A stretch of 64,000 bases of DNA from Pseudomonas iridis. Its GTDB lineage: Bacteria > Pseudomonadota > Gammaproteobacteria > Pseudomonadales > Pseudomonadaceae. The stretch spans positions 244,779 to 308,778 of the forward strand of contig NZ_JACXXO010000005.1 in the NCBI RefSeq assembly GCF_017980685.1. The letters run 5' to 3'. Positions 49,547-58,525 of this stretch are shown in pieces. Positions within the stretch are counted from its first letter, which is position 1. Each line of letters begins with the position of its first letter. The position numbers were made by a program, and so were the translations under genes. A model generated the notes under the pieces. That model had not been told where the DNA came from. It made no database searches and saw nothing but the letters and a program-made list of their open reading frames with translations.

Positions 49547-50740
49547 ATGACCGATCCTCAGTTCACATCAGACATTGAAGCCATCCGCAGCATTGATGCA
49601 GTGCCTGTCATCCTGAGCATGGTCAAGCACATCACCGGCATGCGTTTCGCGGCGGTGGCCCGGGTTACCGAAAAAAACTGGGTGGCGTGCGCGGTCGACG
49701 ACTCGATCGATTTCGGCCTCAAACCCGGCGACGAACTGGTACTCGAATCGACCATTTGCCACGAGATCCGTCAGCATCATCAACCTGTCATCTTCGGCCA
49801 TGCCAGCCTGCATCCGATCTTTTCATTGCATCACACGCCGAGAACCTATGGACTGGAGAGCTACATTTCCATTCCTATCGTCAAAGCCGATGGCGAATTT
49901 TTTGGCACGCTGTGTGCGATCGACTCCGTACCGGCCAAGCTCGACGAAGCCGCCGTCGCCAAGACGCTGACGCTATTCGCGCAACTGATCGCCATGAGCC
50001 TCGACACACAGACGCGTCTGCACGCCGCCAAAGCCGAACTGGACAGTGTCAATGAGCTGGGCCGGTTGCGCGAGCAGTTCATCGCGGTGTTGGGGCATGA
50101 CCTGCGCACACCGCTGAGCGCCATTCGCATGAGTGCCGATTTGCTCGAAACCAAAGTCGAAGACAAGCGCTCGCTCAATTTTATCGCGGCGATCCGCAAC
50201 AGTTCTGTACGCATGGGTGTGTTGATCGAAAACATTCTCGACTTTGCCCGCGGACGCCTCGGCGGCGGCATTCCAGTGCAGCGAAAACTGGTCGACGATT
50301 TGCAGCGCACGCTGCGGATGACGCTTGAAGAGGTTCAGGTGTCCCACCCGCAGGCAACGTTCATTCATACGCTGGACGTGCCGACAGGTGTCTATTGCGA
50401 CGCGTTGCGCATCAGCCAGATGCTCTCCAATCTGCTGGGCAATGCGGTCACCCATGGTTCAATCAGTGAACCGATTGTCCTCAACGCCTGGACCGAGAAC
50501 GACGAGATTGTGATCTCGCTGACCAACCAGGGCACACCGATTGCGCCGCAGTTGATGCCGCTGCTGTTCGAGCCTTTCTCCCGCTCCGAAGCCGGGCAGC
50601 GCTGCGAAGGACTGGGTCTGGGCCTTTACATCGCTTCGTAGATTGCGACGGCGCATAACGGCAGTCTGAGCGTCACCTCAGACCGCGAATCGGGAACCTC
50701 TTTTGTCGCGAGATTCCCGGCTCAATTCAAATGGGTTTGA
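49547..50740 (+). pseudogene. GAF-domain sensor histidine kinase interrupted by an in-frame TAG
   Basis: The frame from 49547 encodes a GAF domain (about 15-155, with SYISIPIVKADGEFFGTLCA) and a HisKA domain with phospho-acceptor His184 in AVLGHDLRTPLSAIRM. The HATPase domain has the N-box LLGNAVTHG and the G2 box GLGLGLYIAS. A TAG at 50639-50641 then stops it. The same frame continues for 32 more codons (IATAHNGSLSVTSDRESGTS and FVARFPAQFKWV) to TGA at 50738-50740, the normal end of such kinases (GLYIASEIATAHNG). A single G-to-T change in GAG explains the stop. The truncated protein keeps most of the ATP site but loses the last strand pair. No response regulator is adjacent. Confidence 0.85.
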
Positions 50741-50801
50741 GCACGTGCAGCCCGAACATGCCGGAAAAAATCGACGCGACTCGCCCCCTCAAAATCCGAG
50801 C

Positions 50802-50836
50802 AAAAAAAACCCCGCAACCCAATTAAGGGGCGGGGT
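50802..50836 (-). terminator. Terminator of the lipoprotein gene (minus strand)
   Basis: On the minus strand, CCCCGCCCC pairs with GGGTTGCGGGG around TTAATT, followed by eight T residues. Confidence 0.85.
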
Positions 50837-50897
50837 AAAAAATTGGTTGGTTGCGGCCAACCAAAGGAGCTCTGTGAGATACGGTTAACGGGCGAAA

Positions 50898-51239
50898 TCA
50901 GATGCAGTCCTGGGCTGCCCGTTCAAAACTTGATGGCAGGAAGTTCGAGGCCAGCAGGTGGCGCTCGTAAAGGAACACCTTGCCGCCGCTGCCAGCCTTG
51001 TAGGCTTCCAGCACGTTGTCCGCCGAAACCTTGCTCGGCACCACGATCCGGTAACTGCGCTGGGTCTGCGAGACGGTCGGGTTCAGCGCAATGCCCTGCA
51101 ACTTGGGCACGACGCAATCGGCGTACTGCGCAGGCGTCTTGCGGGTCTGCAAGGTCAGGGTCGGGTCGTTCGGTGCAGAGGCGCAGCCGGCCAGCAGCAC
51201 GGCAGCGACAGCCATGGCAGAAACGGATAAAGAACGCAT
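50898..51239 (-). CDS. Small lipoprotein
   Basis: The 113-residue exported protein begins MRSLSVSAMAVAAVLLAGCA with lipobox LAGC. The mature part (ADCVVPKLQGIALNP, then SYRIVVPSKVSADNVLEAYK and SFERAAQDCI) has two cysteines that could form a disulfide. I know similar small lipoproteins in pseudomonads but no function. It lies 80 bp downstream of the secreted-protein gene at 51320-51958 on the same strand and has a strong terminator, so the two may be one unit. Confidence 0.8.
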   Translation of the reverse strand: MRSLSVSAMAVAAVLLAGCASAPNDPTLTLQTRKTPAQYADCVVPKLQGIALNPTVSQTQRSYRIVVPSKVSADNVLEAYKAGSGGKVFLYERHLLASNFLPSSFERAAQDCI

Positions 51240-51319
51240 CGGTGTAAATCCTGAAAATAAAGTTTCGGTTCAACCGGCAACGGTTCAGCTTCACGGCGTT
51301 GCCATTGGTGTTGCGATGT

Positions 51320-51958
51320 TTAGCTTGCCGAGACCAACGCCTTGAGCGAGTGGTCGAACTGCTTCAATGCGTTGAGTTGCAAGTCGCGTTGCTTGTCGAT
51401 CTGCGCGGCGATTTGCGGCGCCGCCTGGTTATGCACCCAGACCGACGGCATCTGCTTTTCCACCGCGCCTTCGGCCTTTCCGATGAATTGCAGGTCGGCG
51501 TCGTAGAACCGCGCGGTAAATCGCGCTTCGACCAGATTGTTGCGTTGGGTCAGCAGACGATTGAACGTGTCGAGTTTCACCACCACATCGGGATGGGCCT
51601 GCACCAGCTCGTCGAGGCTGTCGTAGACGGTTACTGACAAGAACTGCTGTTGTAACGAACTCATCAACCAGTCGATGGCCAGTTCCGGGTCGGAACTGGC
51701 GACGAAAGCGTCGCGAATCCGCGAGTCGAGCGCATCTTTCGCGCCGTTGATGGCCATGTCGTGGTAACGCTCAAGGTATTGCAGGTTGTCCAGGGTGTTT
51801 TCGCTGTACAGCACGCCAACAGTCTGCGAATGCTGCAACGTGGCGCTGCTGCCGGTGATGGATTGAAAATGACACGACCGGGCATTGTCGGCGTAGGTCG
51901 GCGCAGCGACAGCGCCCATCAGCAGGGCCGCCAGAGCCAATCGAGTCAGAATGTTCAT
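51320..51958 (-). CDS. Exported protein of unknown function
   Basis: The 212-residue protein has a signal peptide (MNILTRLALAALLMGAVAAP, then TYA). The mature part contains LYSENTLDNLQYLERYHDMA, DELVQAHPDVVVKLDTFNRL and ARFTARFYDADLQFIGKAEG, and looks helical with one beta section. AAGGAA lies about 9 nt before the ATG at 51958. The frame is open upstream but without a ribosome site. It is probably co-transcribed with the small lipoprotein gene downstream. I do not recognise the family. Confidence 0.72.
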   Translation of the reverse strand: MNILTRLALAALLMGAVAAPTYADNARSCHFQSITGSSATLQHSQTVGVLYSENTLDNLQYLERYHDMAINGAKDALDSRIRDAFVASSDPELAIDWLMSSLQQQFLSVTVYDSLDELVQAHPDVVVKLDTFNRLLTQRNNLVEARFTARFYDADLQFIGKAEGAVEKQMPSVWVHNQAAPQIAAQIDKQRDLQLNALKQFDHSLKALVSAS

Positions 51959-52110
51959 CGCGCAAATTCCTTGAGCTGCGTGTTCGATGGGGCGATTTTC
52001 CGCCCATCGGCGACAAAGCAGAACTTGCGTTTGGTGATGGTCACTATTACTTCTAGCGATAGTTGCGCAATGCGCAGACTGATTACACACTCGATCACAA
52101 CTAGAACAAG

Positions 52111-52377
52111 ATGAATGAGGAATTCTCCTTGAGAACATTTGACCTGATCCGCGACGCCGTCCTATCCGAATATCGCGAGCGCGTGGCTGAATACCTGGTC
52201 CAGTACGAAAGTGTCCTGCTGAGCAAGGATGACGCTGACCAGCAGCTTATTCGGGACACCGCCAATCAGTTGCGCGGTTACCTGCGCGGGCTGAACACCA
52301 CGCGGGTTTTGGGCATGGCCTATTGGGAAGAGCTGGATCGACGGGTTGTCGACACGTGGCTCACGTCCGAAGAATGA
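52111..52377 (+). CDS. Small helical protein of unknown function
   Basis: The 88-residue cytoplasmic protein begins MNEEFSLRTFDLIRDAVLSE and is mostly helical, with YRERVAEYLVQYESVLLSKD and ANQLRGYLRGLNTTRVLG. The ATG at 52111 has no ribosome site; a TTG at 52129 (LRTFDLIRD) has GAGG 8 nt upstream and may be the true start, giving 82 residues. It is divergent from the exported-protein gene at 51958. I do not recognise the family. Confidence 0.6.
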   Translation: MNEEFSLRTFDLIRDAVLSEYRERVAEYLVQYESVLLSKDDADQQLIRDTANQLRGYLRGLNTTRVLGMAYWEELDRRVVDTWLTSEE

Positions 52378-52437
52378 CCATACATTCAAGCGCGGCGGCC
52401 GTAACCGCATTCGCCTGACCGGGCTCACTACTTCAGG

Positions 52438-52944
52438 ATGACCACACCCATGTCCAACCTCGATACCCCACTGCAAGACAGCGCCGCCCCCGAAGGTGTT
52501 TGCTACGGCTGCGGCGGCCGCAACCCCCACGGCCTGCACATCAAGAGCCATTGGCATGAAGACGCAGTGCACGTCATCGCCGAGCATCTGCCGGATGCCA
52601 GTTACTGCGGCTGGCCGGATCTGGTCTACGGCGGACTGATCGCGATGCTGGTCGACTGCCATTCCAACTGGACGGCGATGGCCTATCACTACCGCGCAGA
52701 AAACCGCGAAGCCGGGACTTTGCCCCGCATCGATTGCGTCACGGGCAACCTCGGCATCAAGTTCATCGCACCAACACCGATGGGCGTAGCGTTGACCTTG
52801 CGGGCGAAAGTCGAGGGTGAAGTCGGGCGTAAAACCCGGGTGATTTGCGAGGTATTTGCGGGCGACGTGCTGACAGCTGTGGGTGATTCGGTTTTTGTGC
52901 GAGTCGATACCGGGCAGTTGGCGGATGCTGCGCATAAGCGCTAA
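52438..52944 (+). CDS. PaaI-family hot-dog thioesterase
   Basis: The 168-residue protein has an N-terminal CYGCGGRNPHGLHIKS segment with paired cysteines and the 4HBT core WPDLVYGGLIAMLVDCHSNW, then DCVTGNLGIKFIAPTPMG. The Asp in the LVDCH helix fits the catalytic acid region of PaaI-like acyl-CoA thioesterases. The first ATG (52438) and a second at 52450 are both possible; neither has a strong ribosome site. It ends 12 bp before a REP hairpin. The acyl-CoA substrate is unknown. Confidence 0.82.
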   Translation: MTTPMSNLDTPLQDSAAPEGVCYGCGGRNPHGLHIKSHWHEDAVHVIAEHLPDASYCGWPDLVYGGLIAMLVDCHSNWTAMAYHYRAENREAGTLPRIDCVTGNLGIKFIAPTPMGVALTLRAKVEGEVGRKTRVICEVFAGDVLTAVGDSVFVRVDTGQLADAAHKR

Positions 52945-52955
52945 CTTCGGAAAAC

Positions 52956-52985
52956 TGTGGCAAGGGTGCAAGCTCCCTCGCCACA
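52956..52985. repeat. Single REP hairpin
   Basis: TGTGGCAAGGGTGCAAGCTC followed by CCTCGCCACA, the TGTGGCGAGGGAGCTTGCTC-type Pseudomonas REP with a few mismatches. It sits between the thioesterase gene and the OsmC-YcaO gene, tail to tail. Confidence 0.8.
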
Positions 52986-53001
52986 GGTGATCATTTCAAA
53001 A

Positions 53002-55197
53002 TCACACCGCGACGCTGGCCCGCGCCGAATGCAGCTTCTTATAGCTCTCGATCAAGCGCAAATGCCGATCAAGGCCTTCAAGCTTCATGCTCGTCGGCGT
53101 CAAACCATAGAAACGCACGCTGCCGTTCACCGAGCCAATGGCCGCGTCCATGCGCTCGTTGCCAAACATGCGGCGGAAGTTGGCTTCGTAATCGGCCAGT
53201 TCCAGATCTTCGTCCAGTTCCATTTCCAGCACCACGTTCACCGCTTGGTAGAACAAGCCGCGTTCGACGGTGTTGTCGTTGTATTGCAGGAACGCTTCGA
53301 CGAGGTCTTTCGCCTGATCAAACTTTTGCAGCGCGAGGTAAATCAGCAGGCGCAGTTCGAGGATGGTCAGCTTGCCCCACGGCGTGTTGTCGTCGAACTC
53401 GATGCCGATCAGGGTGGTGATGTCGGTGTAATCGTCCAGCTCGCTTTTTTCCAGACCTTGCGCCAGGTTGCGCAGGCCGACTTTGCTCAGGCTGTGCAGG
53501 TTGAGGATGTCGGCGCGAAACTGCAGAGCCTTGTTGGTGTTGTCCCAGATCAGGTCTTCGACCGGATAGATTTCCGAGTAGCCCGGCACCAGAATCCGGC
53601 AGGCCTTGGCGCCGATGTGCTCGTAGACCGCCATGTAGACTTCTTTGCCCATGTCTTCGAGGATGCCGAACAGCGTTGCGGCTTCTTCGGCATTGGAGTT
53701 TTCGCCGTGGCCGGAGAAGTCCCACTCGACGAACTCGAAATCAGCCTTGGCACTGAAGAAGCGCCACGACACCACACCGCTGGAGTCGATGAAGTGCTCG
53801 ACGAAGTTGTTCGGCTCGGTCACTGCCTGCCCCGAAAAGGTCGGCTGCGGCAGATCGTTCAGGCCTTCAAAGCTGCGGCCCTGCAACAACTCGGTCAGGC
53901 TGCGCTCCAGCGCGACTTCCAGGCTCGGGTGCGCGCCAAATGAGGCAAACACGCCGCCCGTGCGCGGGTTCATCAGGGTCACGCACATCACCGGAAACTC
54001 ACCGCCCAGCGACGCATCCTTGACCAACACCGGGAAGCCTTGCTCTTCCAGGCCCTTGATGCCAGCAAGAATGCTCGGGTATTTCTCCAGCACTTCCTGC
54101 GGAACATCCGGCAGCGCCATTTCACCTTCGAGGATTTCGCGTTTGACCGCGCGCTCGAAAATTTCCGACAGGCACTGCACCTGCGCTTCGGCCAACGTGT
54201 TGCCGGCGCTCATGCCATTGCTGAGGAACAGGTTTTCGATCAGGTTGGACGGGAAGTACACCACTTCATTATCGGACTGGCGCACAAACGGCAGCGAGCA
54301 GATGCCACGCTGAGTGTTGCCAGAGTTGGTGTCATAGAGGTTCGAGCCACGCAACTCGCCATCGCGGTTGTAAATCTCAAGACAGTATTCGTCGAGGATC
54401 TCGCTCGGCAACTCGTCCTTCGGGCCAGGCTGGAACCAGCGCTCGTCCGGGTAATGCACAAACTCTGCGCTGGCGATGTCCTCGCCCCAGAACTGATCGT
54501 TGTAGAAGAAATTGCAGTTCAGTCGCTCGATGAATTCACCCAGCGCAGACGCCAGTGCACCTTCCTTGGTCGCGCCCTTGCCGTTGGTGAAGCACATCGG
54601 CGAGTGCGCGTCACGGATATGCAGCGACCACACATTGGGCACGATATTGCGCCACGAAGCGATTTCGATCTTCATGCCCAGGTCGGCGAGAATTGCCGAC
54701 ATGTTGGCGATGGTCTGCTCCAGCGGCAGGTCCTTGCCGGCGATGTAGGTGCCCGCCGCCGAGCCCGAGTGCGGCATCAGCAAGGCCTGGGCATCGGCAT
54801 CGAGGTTTTCGACTTCTTCGATGATGAATTCCGGGCCGGTCTGCACGACTTTCTTCACCGTGCAGCGGTCGATCGAGCGCAGGATGCCCAGGCGATCCTT
54901 TTCAGAAATGTCCGCCGGCAATTCGACCTGGATCTTGAAGATCTGGTTGTAGCGATTTTCCGGGTCGACAATGTTGTTCTGCGACAGGCGAATGTTTTCC
55001 GTGGGGATATTGCGCGTGTCGCAGTACAGCTTCACAAAGTAAGCCGCACACAAGGCCGACGACGCCAGGAAGTAGTCGAACGGCCCCGGTGCCGAGCCAT
55101 CGCCCTTGTAGCGGATGGGCTGATCGGCGATCACCGTGAAGTCGTCGAACTTGGCTTCAAGTCGAAGGTTGTCGAGAAAGTTGACCTTGATTTCCAT
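53002..55197 (-). CDS. OsmC-YcaO fusion protein
   Basis: The 731-residue protein has an OsmC-like peroxidase-type domain at residues 1-135 (DQPIRYKGDGSAPGPFDYFL, ASSALCAAYFVKLYC). A YcaO domain follows from about 190 to 560, with the ATP-binding pattern TNGKGATKEGALASALGEFI, then SAGNTLAEAQVQCLSEIFER and a conserved run around RSLTELLQGRSF, and then a TPR-like helical C-terminus. E. coli YcaO (about 586 residues) is associated with RimO-dependent methylthiolation of ribosomal protein S12; the OsmC part is an added domain. It is monocistronic. The start at 55197 is the only one consistent with the OsmC fold. Confidence 0.87.
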   Translation of the reverse strand: MEIKVNFLDNLRLEAKFDDFTVIADQPIRYKGDGSAPGPFDYFLASSALCAAYFVKLYCDTRNIPTENIRLSQNNIVDPENRYNQIFKIQVELPADISEKDRLGILRSIDRCTVKKVVQTGPEFIIEEVENLDADAQALLMPHSGSAAGTYIAGKDLPLEQTIANMSAILADLGMKIEIASWRNIVPNVWSLHIRDAHSPMCFTNGKGATKEGALASALGEFIERLNCNFFYNDQFWGEDIASAEFVHYPDERWFQPGPKDELPSEILDEYCLEIYNRDGELRGSNLYDTNSGNTQRGICSLPFVRQSDNEVVYFPSNLIENLFLSNGMSAGNTLAEAQVQCLSEIFERAVKREILEGEMALPDVPQEVLEKYPSILAGIKGLEEQGFPVLVKDASLGGEFPVMCVTLMNPRTGGVFASFGAHPSLEVALERSLTELLQGRSFEGLNDLPQPTFSGQAVTEPNNFVEHFIDSSGVVSWRFFSAKADFEFVEWDFSGHGENSNAEEAATLFGILEDMGKEVYMAVYEHIGAKACRILVPGYSEIYPVEDLIWDNTNKALQFRADILNLHSLSKVGLRNLAQGLEKSELDDYTDITTLIGIEFDDNTPWGKLTILELRLLIYLALQKFDQAKDLVEAFLQYNDNTVERGLFYQAVNVVLEMELDEDLELADYEANFRRMFGNERMDAAIGSVNGSVRFYGLTPTSMKLEGLDRHLRLIESYKKLHSARASVAV

Positions 55198-55495
55198 GCG
55201 GGATTACCAGAATACGGCTAAACGAATGGCGGCCATTATCCGGTTTTTGAGCGGGAAGTCTTGTGCTTTCGGGAATCGCCGCTGACCGGAGCGACGCCTT
55301 CTTCGGCGCGCAAACCCATATCCGGCGCGGCTTGGGCGGGTCAGTCGTCACTTGTTGCAAACTGGCAAAAGCAAAGTCTCCCGGTGTTCACTACGCTTCT
55401 ACAGACTCCGATCAGCATGATCCTGAAGAAGAATCTGAACATTGCACCAGCGGCACTGTTCTAGATTCAGAAGACAGCGGATCAAGGACGAGCGA

Positions 55496-58141
55496 ATGGA
55501 CATTTCCACTTACGCAGCACCGCTTCCCCCTCGGCAGAGCGTCGTCACCCGGCGCCTGGCGGTCGCCGTGGGTGCGCTATTTGTCACTGGCGTGATTGCT
55601 GCGGCCGTTGCCTTGCTCGGCATCGCCAACAAACTGGATAAGGAGGAAGTCCGCAAGACCGAGTTCTACTCGGTTCGCGCCCTCGAAAATCGCAACACTG
55701 CCTCGAAAAACTACATCACCAGTTACGCCTACTGGACCACGGCCTATGAGCGTCTGAGCGATCAGGTCGACACCCAATGGGCCTATACCGAGCAAAATCT
55801 GGGTAACACGCTGTTCACCGCTGACGGCTATGACGGCGTGTTCGTGCTGGATCGCGAGCGGACCAAATACGCTGTGGTTCGCGGTCAAATGCTCGATACG
55901 GATATCGCGGCGTTCGTGGAGGTCAGCGCGGCTTCACTGCTGGATCAGGTGCAAGGCCAAAGCGACTTGACCCACCCCGTCAGCCGCTACTCACTGTTCG
56001 AAGGCTGGCCGGCGCTGGTGTCGGCAGCGGCCATTTTGCCTAACGATGATCGGCCGCAGAAGACTGCGCAGGAAACCTCTGTGCTGGTGTTCGTCGACAA
56101 ACTCACCCCGACCAAACTGCGCAAGATCGGCAGCGCTTACGGCTTGAAAAATCTGACCCTTGCCCCGAATGAAACCCTGGACCCGGCACGCCCGCGAGTG
56201 CCACTGGACAGCACGGGTTTTAGCCTGGTGTCCGATCTTGAGCGGCCGGGGCAACAGTTATTGTGGTCATTGCTGCCCACCCTCGGCGCGACGATGGTGG
56301 TATTGATGCTACTGACCGCCTACTTCTTCCGCCACGCTTTGCGTTCGTCGCGGTATGTCGATGAAAGCTTTGCGGTGATGCAGTCCTACAACCTTGCACT
56401 GGAAGCCGCCAACTTCGGCCTTGAAGCCAGTGAGGAGCGTTTTCGTGCGGTGGCGGAAGCCGCTTCGGACTGGATCTGGGAGACCGACCGGCATCTGTCG
56501 CTGACCTATTTGTCGGCGCGATTCAGCGAAGTGACTGGCTATCCCCAAACCCTTTGGCAGGGCCAGGACATCGGTCAACTGCTGTTTTGCGACACCACGC
56601 CGCTGGAACTGTGGCTGAAGAAACTGAACGAGGAAGGTCACGCCAGCGATCTGCGTTGCACCTACCGCGACCATTCCGGGCAACAACGTCATTGCCGTCT
56701 TTCGGCTCGCCCGATCTTCGACAAGCATGTCGTCATCGGTTATCGCGGCACCGCCAGCGATATCACCGACGAGGTCGCCGCCCATGCTCAAATCCAGCAC
56801 TTGTCCATGCACGACGCCCTGACCGGGCTGCCCAATCGCAACAAACTCGCGCGTTATCTGGATGAAGCGCTGATGCTCAGGGAGCACGCGCCGGCGCTGT
56901 CGCTGCTGATGATCGATCTGGACAACTTCAAACCGATCAATGATTCGCTCGGCCATCCGGCCGGTGATGCGGTGCTGCAGGAAGTCGCCGCCCGTTTGCG
57001 TGAATGCACCCGCGACGATGACATCGTCGCCAGGCTTGGCGGGGACGAATTTGTCGTGGTGCTCAATGGCATGGACGCACCTAACGAAATCGACAAGTTC
57101 TGCACCCGATTGATCGGCAGCCTGCATCAACCGGTGATCTTCGAGCATCACCCGCTGCACATCGGCGCCAGCATCGGCATCGCCCTGAGCCGACGCCATG
57201 GATTCACCCCCAGCGAACTGATCCGCTACGCCGATATTGCGCTTTACCGGGCCAAGTCCGAGGGCAAGAACACCTGGTGCTATTTCGAAGCGCACATGAG
57301 CGACCAGATCCAGACACGCCGGCAAATGGAAGACGACCTGCGCCATGCGCTCAAGCACAACGAGTTTATCCTGCACTACCAGCCGCGCTACAAAGTTGAT
57401 GGCAAGCAGATCGTTTCAGTCGAAGCACTGGTGCGCTGGCAGCATCCGACCAAGGGTTTGCTTGGGCCCGACCTGTTTATACCGTTGGCGGAGCAGACTG
57501 ACCTGATCGTCCCGCTTGGGCGCTGGGTGTTGCGCGAGGCTTGCGAAACGGCGCTGACGTGGCCGGAAGACATCTTGCTTTCGGTCAATCTGTCGCCTGC
57601 GCAATTCGCCGTGACCGATGTGGTCGAGGATGTCCGCGAAGTGCTGGTCGACACCCGCTTCCCGGCCAGTCGACTGGAGCTTGAGATCACTGAAAACGTC
57701 ATGCTCAACGATACCGACGGCGCGCTGACCACCATGAACGCTCTTAAAGAGCTGGGCGTGCGCCTGAACATGGACGACTTCGGCACCGGATACTCATCGC
57801 TCGGTTACCTGCGTGCGTATCCGTTCGATGGCATCAAGATCGACAAGCGCTTCATCGCCTCGATCAGCAGTGGTGCCAATGATCGGGCGGTGGTGCAGGC
57901 GATCATCGGGCTGGGCAAAGCCATGGGCCTGACCGTCACTGCCGAAGGCGTCGAAACCGCGGAGCAACTGGACATTCTGGGGGCTGATCAATGCAATGAA
58001 GTACAGGGTTACTTCATGAGTCGTCCGGTCGACAAAACCGAATTCATGGGTCTGCTGCAAACATCGAGAAGTGGCCAGGCAGCGCAACCGAAGGCGAAAA
58101 AAGGCCGCGTCAGGAGCGGCCTGAATCTTGAGGGTTTGTAA
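55496..58141 (+). CDS. Membrane c-di-GMP enzyme: CHASE4-like, PAS, GGDEF and EAL domains
   Basis: The 881-residue inner-membrane protein has a helix at about 20-43, a periplasmic CHASE4-like sensor region (44-252, with YITSYAYWTTAYERL and TADGYDGVFVLDRE) and a second helix at 254-283. A cytoplasmic PAS domain (about 311-440), GGDEF (about 445-605) and EAL (about 625-870) follow. The diguanylate cyclase motif RLGGDEFVVVL is intact, as is the EAL motif in SVEALVRWQHP with the later DDFGTGYSSLGYL and KIDKRFI. Either or both activities are therefore possible. AAGGA lies 7 nt before the ATG at 55496. It is monocistronic; the signal it senses is unknown. Confidence 0.9.
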   Translation: MDISTYAAPLPPRQSVVTRRLAVAVGALFVTGVIAAAVALLGIANKLDKEEVRKTEFYSVRALENRNTASKNYITSYAYWTTAYERLSDQVDTQWAYTEQNLGNTLFTADGYDGVFVLDRERTKYAVVRGQMLDTDIAAFVEVSAASLLDQVQGQSDLTHPVSRYSLFEGWPALVSAAAILPNDDRPQKTAQETSVLVFVDKLTPTKLRKIGSAYGLKNLTLAPNETLDPARPRVPLDSTGFSLVSDLERPGQQLLWSLLPTLGATMVVLMLLTAYFFRHALRSSRYVDESFAVMQSYNLALEAANFGLEASEERFRAVAEAASDWIWETDRHLSLTYLSARFSEVTGYPQTLWQGQDIGQLLFCDTTPLELWLKKLNEEGHASDLRCTYRDHSGQQRHCRLSARPIFDKHVVIGYRGTASDITDEVAAHAQIQHLSMHDALTGLPNRNKLARYLDEALMLREHAPALSLLMIDLDNFKPINDSLGHPAGDAVLQEVAARLRECTRDDDIVARLGGDEFVVVLNGMDAPNEIDKFCTRLIGSLHQPVIFEHHPLHIGASIGIALSRRHGFTPSELIRYADIALYRAKSEGKNTWCYFEAHMSDQIQTRRQMEDDLRHALKHNEFILHYQPRYKVDGKQIVSVEALVRWQHPTKGLLGPDLFIPLAEQTDLIVPLGRWVLREACETALTWPEDILLSVNLSPAQFAVTDVVEDVREVLVDTRFPASRLELEITENVMLNDTDGALTTMNALKELGVRLNMDDFGTGYSSLGYLRAYPFDGIKIDKRFIASISSGANDRAVVQAIIGLGKAMGLTVTAEGVETAEQLDILGADQCNEVQGYFMSRPVDKTEFMGLLQTSRSGQAAQPKAKKGRVRSGLNLEGL

Positions 58142-58165
58142 GGCGGGTCAACCGTTTGAGCGCGA

Positions 58166-58381
58166 TCAGCTACGCGTGTGAGTCGTGTCGCTGGTGAACA
58201 CACTGCCCGCATCCCGAACCAACTGCCGCCATTCGGCGCTGGTAATCAGCCCCGCCTCCTCCATTTCATCCGCCGCCTTGAGCAGTTCGTCGTACTGCTG
58301 CTCCGGATCCATCTGCAATTGCGACTGCGTCGCCAGTTTGCGCCATGCCGCCAGTAATTCTTTCTTGCGCTGATCGAACAT
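58166..58381 (-). CDS. Small 71-residue helical protein
   Basis: It begins MFDQRKKELLAAWRKLATQS and consists of two or three helices (QQYDELLKAADEMEEAGLIT, then AEWRQLVRDAG), with no membrane segment. There is no obvious ribosome site at 58381. It is 144 bp downstream of the polyphosphate kinase gene on the same strand and only 24 bp from the end of the convergent GGDEF-EAL gene. I do not recognise the family. Confidence 0.6.
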   Translation of the reverse strand: MFDQRKKELLAAWRKLATQSQLQMDPEQQYDELLKAADEMEEAGLITSAEWRQLVRDAGSVFTSDTTHTRS

Positions 58382-58525
58382 AGGGTTTAACTCATGGGGG
58401 ACTTCCTTAATAGAAAGAAGCGGTGGCGCGGTGGTTCAGCGCAGTCGACGGGCGGAAGGCTGACCCATGAGCCTCCCGATACCGGCACAAATCGCTGAAA
58501 GGCTTTGGGCGCCGAGAGTGAGCCG

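Noticed and set aside
52162..52971. 269-codon minus-strand frame over the thioesterase gene
   Set aside because: Antisense shadow of the genes at 52111 and 52438 with no domain features.
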